Assembly (NCBI RefSeq): GCF_039503195.1
Contig: NZ_JBCJKP010000001.1
Coordinates: forward strand, 8,618,001-8,682,000
Source of the DNA: Streptomyces mirabilis
Lineage (GTDB): Bacteria > Actinomycetota > Actinomycetes > Streptomycetales > Streptomycetaceae
DNA: 64,000 nt
Direction: 5' to 3'
In this document: positions 8,822-16,775 of the stretch, in pieces
Layout of the letters: every line of letters begins with the position of its first letter
How positions within the stretch are numbered: the stretch's first letter is position 1
Made by a program: the position numbers and the translations under genes
Notes under the pieces: generated by a model
What the model saw: only the letters and a program-made list of their open reading frames with translations
The model's database searches: none
What the model was told of the DNA's origin: nothing

Positions 8822-9226
8822 TTACCGTTCCGCGCGGTCCTCGATCAAACGGCTGTGGAGTTCCGTGGTCATGGCATGGATCGCACGGGTCAGCTCGGTG
8901 TTGGTCTTGAGCTCCAACTCCTGCTCGACGAAATCGTGATCGGCCTTGATCTGCTGGAAGGCAGCCTGCCGGTTCTGGCCGATCATGACGAACGCCGACA
9001 GGAAGATCGCCTCCAGAGACACCACGAGCGTCAACGTGGGCCAGGGGTTGGCCTCGAAGAACAGCATCCACAACGCGAAAGCGACCGCGTGGGCGTAGAC
9101 GAACGGCATGGAACCGGCGAACTTGGTGATGGCATCGGCGATACGCAGTTGGACGTCCTCGGCACGGCTCTGGTGGTGCGCGACCACTGCGGGATGGTGC
9201 GTGGCCTGGTTGTCCTGCTCGCTCAT
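8822..9226 (-). CDS. DUF1003 family membrane protein
   Basis: A protein of 134 aa with two hydrophobic segments (about 48-68 and 74-95) and the family signature LEAIFLSAFVMIGQNRQA. This is followed by the charged tail with HDFVEQELELKTNTEL. DUF1003 proteins are small inner-membrane proteins of unknown function. The ATG at 9226 follows GAGAGG; the upstream in-frame start at 9268 would add 14 poorly supported residues. It faces the GAF-ANTAR relic and may once have belonged to a stress-response group with the sigma factor next door. Confidence 0.85.
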   Translation of the reverse strand: MSEQDNQATHHPAVVAHHQSRAEDVQLRIADAITKFAGSMPFVYAHAVAFALWMLFFEANPWPTLTLVVSLEAIFLSAFVMIGQNRQAAFQQIKADHDFVEQELELKTNTELTRAIHAMTTELHSRLIEDRAER

Positions 9227-9334
9227 CGCGGCGTGCCTCTCGGAGAATAGGAGTGCCCTCGGAGTCAACCGACGGCAACAGTGGCCTCGTAGGGCCCCGT
9301 CAGCCCGATTGTCGCCCGTGCAGCCGGGACGTCG

Positions 9335-10153
9335 TCACGATGCCCTCCTGGGATCGTGGACGTCGGCCGTCACCTGGTCGCGCAGGCGTGCACAGGTGCG
9401 GGTGATCAGACGGGAGACGTGCATCTGAGAGACACCGAGCTGTAGGCCGATGCGGGCCTGTGTCATCTCGCAGAAGAACCTCATGTACAGGATCTGCCGC
9501 TCGCGTTCGGGCAGCGCCCGCAGCAGGGGTCGGAGCGCCTCACGGTCCACGACCCGGTCGAAGCCGGGTTCCATGCCACCGAGGGTGTCGGCCAGAGGGT
9601 GGCCCTCGGAGCGGCCGGGCACGGCGTCCAAGGACCGGGCGGTGAAGGGCTCCGGCGCCTCCTGGCCCAGCCGCACCTCTGCCTCGGTCAGCCCGGTGTG
9701 TGCGGCGATCTCGTGGACCGCGGGTGTACCTCCGCCCAGCGAAGAGCACAGCTCATGGTCGGCGGAGCGGACCTGGCCGCGCAGCTCCTGTACGCGCCGC
9801 GGCACATGCACGACCCAGAGTTCGTCACGGAAGTGCCGCCTCACCTCGCCGAGGATCGTCGGTATGGCAAAGCCCTGGAAGGCGGTGCCGAGACTCGGGT
9901 CGAAGCGGGACACCGCCTTGACCAGGCCCAGTTGGGCGACCTGCTTGAGGTCTTCGAAGGTCTCACCGCGATGGCGGAAGCGCCGGGCCAGCCGTACGGC
10001 CATCGGCATCCAGGCGCACACCACCTCCTGCCGCAGCGCGGACCTCTCCGGACCGTCCGGCAGGGCGGCGATACGGCGGAACGCGGCGTCGGTGTCCGGT
10101 GCGTCGTCGTAGGGACGGCTGCTTCCCGGGCTCTGCGTGCGTCGGTACGTCAT
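9335..10153 (-). CDS. RNA polymerase sigma factor, SigB/SigF/SigG group
   Basis: A 272 aa group 3 sigma factor. Region 2 reads VRLARRFRHRGETFEDLKQV and LVKAVSRFDPSLGTAFQGFA, and region 2.4 reads IPTILGEVRRHFRD. Region 4 contains LPERERQILYMRFFCEMTQ and IGVS-like LGVSQMHVSRLI. Streptomyces carry several such factors for osmotic and oxidative stress and for development. Anti-sigma genes are not adjacent, so the regulator must be elsewhere. The ATG at 10153 follows AGGGAGGCACC. Confidence 0.9.
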   Translation of the reverse strand: MTYRRTQSPGSSRPYDDAPDTDAAFRRIAALPDGPERSALRQEVVCAWMPMAVRLARRFRHRGETFEDLKQVAQLGLVKAVSRFDPSLGTAFQGFAIPTILGEVRRHFRDELWVVHVPRRVQELRGQVRSADHELCSSLGGGTPAVHEIAAHTGLTEAEVRLGQEAPEPFTARSLDAVPGRSEGHPLADTLGGMEPGFDRVVDREALRPLLRALPERERQILYMRFFCEMTQARIGLQLGVSQMHVSRLITRTCARLRDQVTADVHDPRRAS

Positions 10154-10653
10154 GGTGCCTCCCTGATCAGTGGCATCACTCACCGTGGGAGCCGGTCGAC
10201 CGCAGCGCACTGGGGAGCAGCCAAAGCTGCTCCCACGGCGTGCCTCCGGTCTGAAGCACACCGGACGGCTCCCCGGACAGCCCACTTTCAAACAGGGTTT
10301 CGGCCATGCAGGGCTACCTACGGGGCGCGGGCAGAGAGCATGCTGGGCGCGGCCTGGACTCGGTCGAACGGGAGAACCTGACGGATGGCCGTACGGAACC
10401 TGGCCGTCCGGGCACGTGGCCGCCGTCGCCGCTTTCACGACCGCCGCCACGCCGGAGTCGTCCCGACCGGGAGCCGCCGCGCTCCGTAGAAGTCTTCCCT
10501 GGTCGACAGCTGCGGGAGCACGGGAGAGACGGGCCGGTGTTTGAGAGCCACGAGACGGGTTACACAGGAGGAGCGTCCGACGGCCGGCCTGGACGAAGGC
10601 GCCGGAGGGTTGAGCCCGCAGCTCCCGGTGCCGTCCACCGGGCGTGCCCGGTG
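10154..10653. other. Intergenic region upstream of the sigma factor
   Basis: About 500 bp with no gene I can support. It must carry the sigma-factor promoter, which would be read leftward. I looked for a GTTT-14/16-GGGTA SigB-type promoter on that strand and did not find a convincing one. The reading frames here lack the codon bias of real genes. Confidence 0.5.
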
Positions 10654-11013
10654 TCACCGCCGGTCTGCGGCGTGAGCACGCCGCAGCGCTCGGCGCAGCT
10701 CCCGCTGCAGCTGCTCCGGGAGCGCCTCGCCCTTCGCCGTGGCGACCAGGGCCGCGGCCACGTCCCTGAGTTTGACGTTGCAGTGCTGCGACACGTCCAC
10801 CAGCAGATCCCAGGCCCGCGCGCTGGAGCACGGCGTCAGGGCCATCACCATGCCACGCGCCTGGTCGATCACCGCACGGCTCGCCAACGCCCGCCTTAAC
10901 TGTTCAGTTGTGGCCCGCAGTTCAAGGACTTCGGCCGCCAAAGCCGTATCCCCCGCCGAGGCCGCAACCGTCAACAACAACTGATCTTCATGGGGCGTGG
11001 TCACCTGGTGCAT
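10654..11013 (-). CDS. ANTAR-domain protein
   Basis: A protein of 119 aa. After a short N-terminal helix comes a complete ANTAR domain at about 40-105: LRRALASRAVIDQARGMVMA, then WDLLVDVSQHCNVKLRDVAA. ANTAR domains bind paired hairpins in nascent RNA and prevent termination. No GAF or receiver domain is attached, so it must take its signal from a partner. The ATG at 11013 lies inside the last codons of the upstream small gene (13-nt overlap), which implies translational coupling. Confidence 0.8.
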   Translation of the reverse strand: MHQVTTPHEDQLLLTVAASAGDTALAAEVLELRATTEQLRRALASRAVIDQARGMVMALTPCSSARAWDLLVDVSQHCNVKLRDVAAALVATAKGEALPEQLQRELRRALRRAHAADRR

Positions 11014-11141
11014 GACGCGTGCCTCACCACGCAGAGCTTGAAGATCGCTTCCTCCTGGTCGGCGGCCGACACGTCGTCGGGCAGCAGGTCGTCGAGGTCG
11101 CGCCACTCGCGGACATCGTCACCATCGACTGCGTGAATCAT
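11001..11141 (-). CDS. Small acidic protein (46 aa), coupled to the ANTAR gene
   Basis: The protein reads MIHAVDGDDVREWRDLDDLL and continues with an acidic helix to VVRHASCTR. It has no recognised domain. It has an excellent ribosome binding site (GAGAAGGAGAAGGCC before ATG). Its start overlaps the preceding gene by ATGA and its end overlaps the ANTAR gene. This tight packing is the main evidence that it is real. Confidence 0.55.
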   Translation of the reverse strand: MIHAVDGDDVREWRDLDDLLPDDVSAADQEEAIFKLCVVRHASCTR

Positions 11142-11323
11142 GGCCTTCTCCTTCTCGACGGCTCGTCTGCTGGTGGTGAGTCGCGCCTCCGGCTGGGCTG
11201 AACCTGTCCCGGAACCCCTGGATGTCGGGAGATGGGGCGGAGGAAGCCGAAGCCGAACAGGGCCATGAGGAGAATGAGAAGCGAGACGAACACGGCGGGC
11301 CTTCCCGGAGCGGAACAACGCAT
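11138..11323 (-). CDS. Small single-pass membrane peptide (61 aa)
   Basis: The sequence has one strongly hydrophobic segment at about residues 10-27 (VFVSLLILLMALFGFGFL) and a basic, Pro/Arg-rich tail that should remain in the cytoplasm. The stop overlaps the next start as ATGA. The ribosome binding site of the ATG at 11323 is weak, so an upstream start is possible. It is the first gene of a three-gene overlapping unit ending with the ANTAR protein. Confidence 0.4.
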   Translation of the reverse strand: MRCSAPGRPAVFVSLLILLMALFGFGFLRPISRHPGVPGQVQPSRRRDSPPADEPSRRRRP

Positions 11324-11673
11324 CACTGCCGGGGGCCGGGGCCTGTTCGAACAGCGTGTCCCTGCCCGGAGGTTGCGGACAGCACCCCACGTCAGCGCCT
11401 TCCACCGAAGCAGGATGGCCACGTGACACCTGTTCAGGGAGTGCGGCGAGGGCTAGCGTGCCTGGTGCGGCCCATGACCCCGGCAGCGTCGATCACCTCT
11501 CGCGCCCCATCGAGGGCGCACCTCGCGCATCAGTGCCGGAACCTGCTCCGCCACCAACGGGCCGCTCCCGCACTCGCCGTCGCTACGCGATCCCGGCGCA
11601 GCCTCGATGCGCCCCATGCGGGCAACGATCTACCGCCCGCCGCGTCGCACGCATCCCACCGCAGGCGGTACGC
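11324..11673. other. Intergenic region, nothing recognised
   Basis: About 350 bp between divergent small genes. Promoters for both directions must lie here. I see no repeat, RNA or conserved protein in it. Confidence 0.4.
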
Positions 11674-11880
11674 ATGTACGCGCTGATCGTTCCGGCTTCG
11701 ACTCCCTTCGTCCTGCTCGCCGCCGTCATGGGCCTGTCCTGGTGGGAGGACCATGTGCTGCCGTCGGCCGAACCGGTCGAAGCCCCCGCCGAAGCTCTGT
11801 CCACCCCAACGGCCTCTACCCAGCACCCGGAACTCACCCGTGTCGACATGACGTTGACAAAGGAAGTTGCCAGGCGTTGA
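11674..11880 (+). CDS. Small membrane protein (68 aa)
   Basis: One hydrophobic segment (about residues 3-22, MYALIVPASTPFVLLAAVMG) is followed by WWEDHVLP and a Pro/Ala/Thr-rich tail. This build is common among small streptomycete membrane peptides. The ribosome binding site (GCAGGCGG) is only fair. Confidence 0.4.
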   Translation: MYALIVPASTPFVLLAAVMGLSWWEDHVLPSAEPVEAPAEALSTPTASTQHPELTRVDMTLTKEVARR

Positions 11881-12001
11881 CTGACAGCAGGTGTGGGGCT
11901 GCATCGCTCCGGATATCTCCGGGCAAGGCCTTCCACCTTCCGCTTCGCCCGGCCCCCGCGGAACGCAGGATCTGTCCCTGTGACCGTGTGGAGGCCCGGC
12001 G

Positions 12002-12238
12002 ATGCCGCTCTGGATCCCTTTCCTTCCGCCGGTCTTCGGGATCGTCGGCTTCGTCGGTGTGGGCGCAGCCGTGGCGGCCACCGGCACCACCGCACGTCAT
12101 CCATGTTCGGGGCCCGATCCCACCCCGCGGGGCGCGTGGGAGCCACCCGGCAGGCAGCGACGCTCAATGAACCGACGGGAATTGACGGCAATGGAGCACA
12201 CCGACCTGCGAACCGAGAGCCGAGGAAGACAGTCATGA
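12002..12238 (+). CDS. Small protein with N-terminal membrane segment (78 aa)
   Basis: The N-terminus MPLWIPFLPPVFGIVGFVG and the following Ala-rich stretch form a membrane span or signal anchor. The rest is basic and low in structure. A strong GGAGG precedes the ATG at 12002. The stop overlaps the start of the next gene by ATGA, suggesting a coupled pair. Confidence 0.45.
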   Translation: MPLWIPFLPPVFGIVGFVGVGAAVAATGTTARHPCSGPDPTPRGAWEPPGRQRRSMNRRELTAMEHTDLRTESRGRQS

Positions 12239-12858
12239 TCGCCGTCGTAGTCATCGCCGTGCTCGTCATTGTCCTGGTCACTCTCCGCTACACCGGACGT
12301 GGGCGAGCCCGGGGCAGCGGCGGGCGCGGGCTGAAGCGGCGGTTCGGGCCCGAGTACGAGCGTGCCGTCGCCCTTCACGGTGATGTCCGGGCTGCGCAGC
12401 GGGAACTCGGCGAGCGCGTGCGGCGCCACGGCTCCCTCCAGGAACAGCCGCTGTCGCCCGCGGTCCGCGAGCAGTACGTGGCCCGTTGGGACGCAGTTCA
12501 AGAGCAGTTCGTCGACTCACCGCAGAAGGCCGTCACCGAGGCGGATGCGCTGTTGACGCGCTTGGCAAGGGATCGTGGTTTCCCGGACGGCGAGCAGTTC
12601 GAGGAGCAGCTGGCTGCCCTCTCCGTCCACCACGCCTACTTCGTTCAGGGCTACCGCGGCATGCACGCGGCAGCCCGCGACCAGAGCGGCACCGAGGAAA
12701 TGCGGGAGGCCATGGTCGAAGCCCGAAGCCTGTTCGAGGCACTTGTCGCCGAACGGCAGGTCGACGCGGCCCGGCGCCGCCCGCCGTCCCCCGACGGCCA
12801 GGGCCACGCGCCGTGGCCACTGACGACCCGCCGTCACGCGAAGGGAGGCAGCACCTGA
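12235..12858 (+). CDS. Membrane-anchored protein of unknown function, common in Streptomyces
   Basis: A 207 aa protein with an N-terminal anchor (IAVVVIAVLVIVLVTLRYTG), a basic stop-transfer segment and a long alpha-helical cytoplasmic part. The latter has RFGPEYERAVALHGD, RWDAVQEQFVDSP and ADALLTRLARDRGFPDGEQF. I recall this layout from many streptomycete genomes, but no biochemical role is known to me. The ATG at 12235 follows GAGGAAGACAGTC and is coupled to the preceding small gene. Confidence 0.75.
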   Translation: MIAVVVIAVLVIVLVTLRYTGRGRARGSGGRGLKRRFGPEYERAVALHGDVRAAQRELGERVRRHGSLQEQPLSPAVREQYVARWDAVQEQFVDSPQKAVTEADALLTRLARDRGFPDGEQFEEQLAALSVHHAYFVQGYRGMHAAARDQSGTEEMREAMVEARSLFEALVAERQVDAARRRPPSPDGQGHAPWPLTTRRHAKGGST

Positions 12859-12959
12859 TGTCGCACAAGGCCGAACACGCACCGCGCGAGCCCGGCATCA
12901 GCGCCGACCGTCCCGATCACCCGTCAGCCGCGGAACTGGTAGGCGCTGCTCGCGTATGA
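12858..12959 (+). CDS. Very short reading frame (33 aa), possible gene remnant
   Basis: It starts within the stop of the preceding gene (TGATG). The end of the peptide (HPSAAELVGAARV) resembles the beginning of phage-holin-family (DUF1469-like) proteins, which often follow this neighbour. If so, it is the stub left by a deletion. The similarity is too short to be sure. Confidence 0.25.
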   Translation: MSHKAEHAPREPGISADRPDHPSAAELVGAARV

Positions 12960-13158
12960 CTGGGGAGTGAACTCTTATGAGTGACTCGTCGAAGCAACTC
13001 GAAACCAGTCGAAGAAACTCGAATCCCCACGTAAGCCCCATATACCCCCTGTCCGTGCGACACACATCCGCTTTCAGCCATGCCGTTCGCATCCATCGTC
13101 CAAGAGGCGCAGCCCAAGACCCCGGCCGCACTGTCGTCACCGAGGTCAAGGACCGCCC

Positions 13159-14631
13159 ATGTCTTTCCAGTCCCTCCGTTCCCCGTCCGCCGCCGCGCCG
13201 GAAAGCACCCTGCCGCCCCCGGAGTACGACGGGACGGCACCCTTCCCGCGAGACGGAACGGCCCCCGAGCGCACCGGCAGCGAGCGGCTGTCGCTGACGA
13301 TCACGGCATTGATCGTCTTTCTGCCGTTCCTGGCTCTCGGCCTGGCCGGCTGGTTGCTGTGGGGGCGCCTGATCCAACCCGTCGATGTCCTGCTCGCCGT
13401 GGTGCTCTACACGGTCACGGGCCTCGGCGTCACGGTCGGCTTCCACCGGGGCCTGACCCACAACAGCTACCGAGCCGTACGGCCGCTGCGCATCGCGCTC
13501 GCGGTGGCCGGGTCGATGAGCTTCCAGGGCGACGTGATCGGCTGGGTCGCCATCCACCGTCGCCACCACGCCTTCACCGACCGGCCGGGCGATCCGCACT
13601 CCCCGTACCGCTACGGCACGTCTGTGCGGGGCCAGTTGCGGGGTCTGGTGGACGCCCATGTCGGCTGGCTGTTCCGCAACGCCCCCACCTCCACGGCGCG
13701 TTACGCTCCCGATCTCGTCGCCGACCGCGACATCCGGGCCGTGTCCCGGGCCTTCCCGGCTCTGTGTGTGCTCACTGTCGCCCTGCCCTTCGTCGCGGGC
13801 CGACTGATCGGCGGCACCTGGACGTCTGCCCTGACCGCCCTGCTCTGGGCGGGACTTGTCCGCATCGCCCTGCTCCACCATGTCACCTGGAGCGTGAACT
13901 CCCTCTGCCATGTGATCGGCGAGCGCCCGTTCCGCACCCGTCGCCACGACCGCGCCACCAACCTGTGGCCCCTGGCTCTGCTCTCCTTCGGCGAGAGCTG
14001 GCACAACCTCCACCACGCCGACCCCACCAGCGCCCGGCACGGCGTCGACCGCGGCCAGCTCGACCCGTCCGCCGCCGTCATCCGCCTCTTCGAACGCCTC
14101 GGCTGGGTCAGGGACGTGCGCTGGCCCACCCCGGACCGTATCGCCGCCCGCCGCGCGTCAACCCGATCGACCGCGTCCCCTTCAGGAGTTCTCATGACAC
14201 TCGCGCCGCCGCCCCCGCTCTGCGCATCGTCGGCCGTGCGCCTGCGCCTGGTGGCCCAGCCGGCACAGGGTCACATGCCCCGGCGTATCGACGGCGCCTG
14301 GTGGCCCCGTTCGCCCGACCTGACGTCCGAACTCCCCCGGCTGCTGGGTGGACTGCCGCAGTCCTGGGGGCAGATCAGCAGCGTTCTGGTGGATGGGGCC
14401 GTATGGTCGCCGTTCCCGGCGCGGCTGCTCGTCGCGGACCAGGTGGTACGCCTGAGCCGGACGATCACCCGGCACACCCCGTCCACCGTCTGTCTGCTGG
14501 CGCCCGGCCGCGGCCGATGGGACCTGCTGGTGGTCCCGCCCACGGCCACGGAGGCGGAGGCCATGCGGCTCATGGACAGTGTGGACACCGTCGTGAAGGA
14601 CAGCGTGGGGTTGGGAACCGCTGCCCGTTGA
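13159..14631 (+). CDS. Acyl-CoA desaturase fused in frame to a DUF5994 protein
   Basis: Residues 1-335 form a membrane fatty-acid desaturase. The three histidine boxes are present: HRGLTH, HRRHH and HNLHH, with four hydrophobic segments around them. It would introduce a double bond using a di-iron centre. The desaturase normally ends shortly after WVRDVRWPTPDRIAARRA. Here there is no stop, and the frame runs through a short linker into a DUF5994 protein (RIDGAWWPRSPDLTSELPRL, then RWDLLVVPPTATEAEAMRLM). An ATG with AGGAGTTCTC at 14194 shows where the second gene used to start. The fusion may be real or both products may be made. Confidence 0.8.
   Translation: MSFQSLRSPSAAAPESTLPPPEYDGTAPFPRDGTAPERTGSERLSLTITALIVFLPFLALGLAGWLLWGRLIQPVDVLLAVVLYTVTGLGVTVGFHRGLTHNSYRAVRPLRIALAVAGSMSFQGDVIGWVAIHRRHHAFTDRPGDPHSPYRYGTSVRGQLRGLVDAHVGWLFRNAPTSTARYAPDLVADRDIRAVSRAFPALCVLTVALPFVAGRLIGGTWTSALTALLWAGLVRIALLHHVTWSVNSLCHVIGERPFRTRRHDRATNLWPLALLSFGESWHNLHHADPTSARHGVDRGQLDPSAAVIRLFERLGWVRDVRWPTPDRIAARRASTRSTASPSGVLMTLAPPPPLCASSAVRLRLVAQPAQGHMPRRIDGAWWPRSPDLTSELPRLLGGLPQSWGQISSVLVDGAVWSPFPARLLVADQVVRLSRTITRHTPSTVCLLAPGRGRWDLLVVPPTATEAEAMRLMDSVDTVVKDSVGLGTAAR
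14183..14196 (+). promoter_or_regulatory. Internal ribosome binding site and start inside the desaturase/DUF5994 fusion
   Basis: AGGAGTTCTC precedes an in-frame ATG at 14194. This is a textbook start for a free-standing DUF5994 protein of 145 aa. It is the best evidence that two genes became joined by loss of a stop codon. Confidence 0.6.
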
Positions 14632-14832
14632 CGGCGTCTGTCGGACCAGCTCCAGGCGGCGATGAGCAGCCCGCCGGTCGGCGCGAGGGCGGCCATGCGG
14701 ACACATGTGTCCACCGTGGTGAGGCGCCGGTGAAACAACCAGGTAGCGGTTGTCCAGGGTGCGCGGCTCCCACGTGAAGCGCGCCCCCCTTCACCCCCGC
14801 GACAAGGCACCACAGAGACCTGGCCTCGACAC

Positions 14833-15473
14833 ATGGACCCGCGACATATGGACCCTCGACACATGGGCACGGACAAGGACCCCGCCGCCGAGAACGCGCT
14901 GGGAGGATTCCTCCGCGCACGGCGTGCCCAACTGCGCCCCGAAGCCACAGGACTCGACACCTGGAGCGACACGCCCGCCTTCGTCCTGGGCCACGCCCTG
15001 GACGTTCTCGCCCGCAACCGGCTCGCAGGCGCCCTGTACGCAGGCTTCACCCAGCCCGACAACCTGCTGCGCATGACGTTCCTGGACCCGGCCGCGCACC
15101 ACTTCCACCGTGACGGGGACCGGGCCGCCGCATTGACTGTGGCGACCCTGCGCCGGGCGGCCGGCATCGACCCCGAGGACCCGCGGTTGCGGGAGCTAGT
15201 CGGTGAACTGTCCATGAAGAGCGCCGACTTCCGCGTTCTGTGGGGTCGCCACGACGTACGCGGCAAGTCCCGCGAGCCAAGTTCTTCCACCACGCTGAGG
15301 TCGGTGACCTGGAACTGCACTACGAGGCGTTCACCGTCAACAGTGCCCCCACCCAGCAGCTCATCGTCTACCAGGCCGAACCGGGCAGCACGTCCGCCGA
15401 CGCTCTCGCCCTGCTCGGCTCGCTGAGCGCCGGCCCCGTGCCCGCGCAGGACACCACGAAGGGCACCGACTGA
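14833..15473 (+). pseudogene. XRE/MmyB-type regulator with deleted HTH and a frameshift
   Basis: The start matches XRE/MmyB regulators (LGGFLRARRAQLRPE). The helix-turn-helix itself, normally around residues 30-90, is missing, and the frame jumps straight into the MmyB ligand-binding domain (ARNRLAGALYAGF, then FRVLWGRHDVRGKS). One base is lost near 15276. The remaining codons lie in the next frame (FFHHAEVGDLELHYEAF) and end with TGA at 15471. It cannot bind DNA. A second N-terminal stub of the same family lies 130 bp downstream. Confidence 0.8.
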
Positions 15474-15601
15474 GACCGGGAGACCTGGTAGGAGCCGGCC
15501 CGGTGCTTCCTGGGTGTGCCAGGACCAGGATCACGACGCCGCACCCGGGCGGACGCGAGGGAGAATGACGCCATGACCCGGATCATGACGAGGTGGGGTT
15601 C

Positions 15602-15691
15602 ATGAGCGACGGCACTCCTCTGGGAGAGTTCCTCAGAGCACGCCGTGAAGGGGCATCGCCGCGAACGCCTGGCTTCCGTGGACGGCGTTGA
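15602..15691 (+). pseudogene. XRE-family N-terminal stub
   Basis: MSDGTPLGEFLRARREGASP is the start of another XRE/MmyB regulator. It stops at codon 30, where the sequence switches to a transporter fragment. It may be a partial duplication of the neighbour. Confidence 0.5.
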
Positions 15692-15709
15692 CCGCGCGCA
15701 TCCGCTGGA

Positions 15710-15982
15710 TGGCGAGCTCTCGCGCTGCTCCCGTTCGTGGCAGCCGTCGCGGCAGCGGCACCCGCCGTCGTCGAGACCATCAACGCCGCCGCCCCGCACG
15801 CCCGCGGCGCGGCCGTCGCCCTCTACGGATGCAGCATGTTCATCGGCGCCGGCCTGGGCCCGCAGCTCACCGGAGCTCTGACCGGCCTCGGCTTCGGCGG
15901 CATCCCGCGTGTCGTCGCCGCCGCGCTCGTCCTGGGCATCCTCCTGGCCCTTCCGGCCCTCCGCCACCACCGCACCCAATGA
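15710..15982 (+). pseudogene. MFS transporter C-terminal fragment
   Basis: The last two membrane helices of a major-facilitator transporter remain: NAAAPHARGAAVALYGCSMF, then VVAAALVLGILLALPALRHH. The first ten helices are absent and the piece follows the XRE stub directly. XRE and MFS genes are often divergent neighbours, so one deletion may have removed both gene bodies. Confidence 0.65.
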
Positions 15983-16077
15983 CCCGCACGTGCCCCCTTC
16001 GCATGGAACAGGGCTTCTGCCAACTCCTGTCTGCCCACGAGGAGATGGCCCCGCGCGACGAGCTAGTGTCCTGGCTT

Positions 16078-16722
16078 GTGACTGAACCCTCCTCGCATCT
16101 CGGTGCGACAGCGGATGCCTACGACGCCGTCGCAGTCCGTTACGCCGAACTCTTCCGTAATGATCTCGACGCTCTTCCGCTGGATCGCGCGATGCTCGCC
16201 GCGTTCGCCGACCTCGTACGGACCCCCGGCGCCGGGCCCGTCGCGGAGCTGGGATGCGGCCCGGGACGCATCACCGCGCACCTGCGGGACCTGGGGCTGG
16301 ACGTCTTCGGCGTCGACCTGTCGCCGGTGATGATCGGTCTCGCCCGCGAGGCATACCCGGACCTGCGGTTCGAGGTCGGCTCCATGGACGCCCTGGACCT
16401 GGCCGACGGCAAGCTGAACGGCATCGTGTCCTACTACTCGGTCATCCACACCCCACCGCAGGAGGTGCCCTCGTACTTCGCCGAGTTCCGGCGGATACTC
16501 GCGCCTGACGGCCACCTCTCGCTCGCCTTCTTCGAGTCGGAGGGTGATCCGGTCACGGCGTTCGACCACAAAGTGGTGACGGCGTACCGATGGCCGATCG
16601 ACGACCTCGCGGGGCTGGCCGGCGAAGCCGGGTTCGTCGAGGTCGGCCGGATGCTGCGTGCGCCGCGCGAGGAGGAACGCCAGTTCCGCCATGGCCATCT
16701 GCTGATGCGCGCAGCCAAGTAG
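16078..16722 (+). CDS. SAM-dependent methyltransferase (class I)
   Basis: About 214 aa. Motif I is VAELGCGPGRIT, the acidic end of beta2 is FGVDLSPVM, motif II-like is GIVSYYSVIHTPP and motif III is FRRILAPDGHLSLAFFE. The last sheet strand is retained (FRHGHLLMRAAK). The substrate is unknown; the size suits small-molecule methylation. I chose the GTG at 16078; an ATG at 16045 is also in frame, with its GAGG too close. It is followed by an AraC regulator on the same strand. Confidence 0.8.
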   Translation: MTEPSSHLGATADAYDAVAVRYAELFRNDLDALPLDRAMLAAFADLVRTPGAGPVAELGCGPGRITAHLRDLGLDVFGVDLSPVMIGLAREAYPDLRFEVGSMDALDLADGKLNGIVSYYSVIHTPPQEVPSYFAEFRRILAPDGHLSLAFFESEGDPVTAFDHKVVTAYRWPIDDLAGLAGEAGFVEVGRMLRAPREEERQFRHGHLLMRAAK

Positions 16723-16775
16723 CTCAGCTGTCGGACGGGCGACCATGGCCCTGGGGCCAGGGGAGTTGGGACGGA

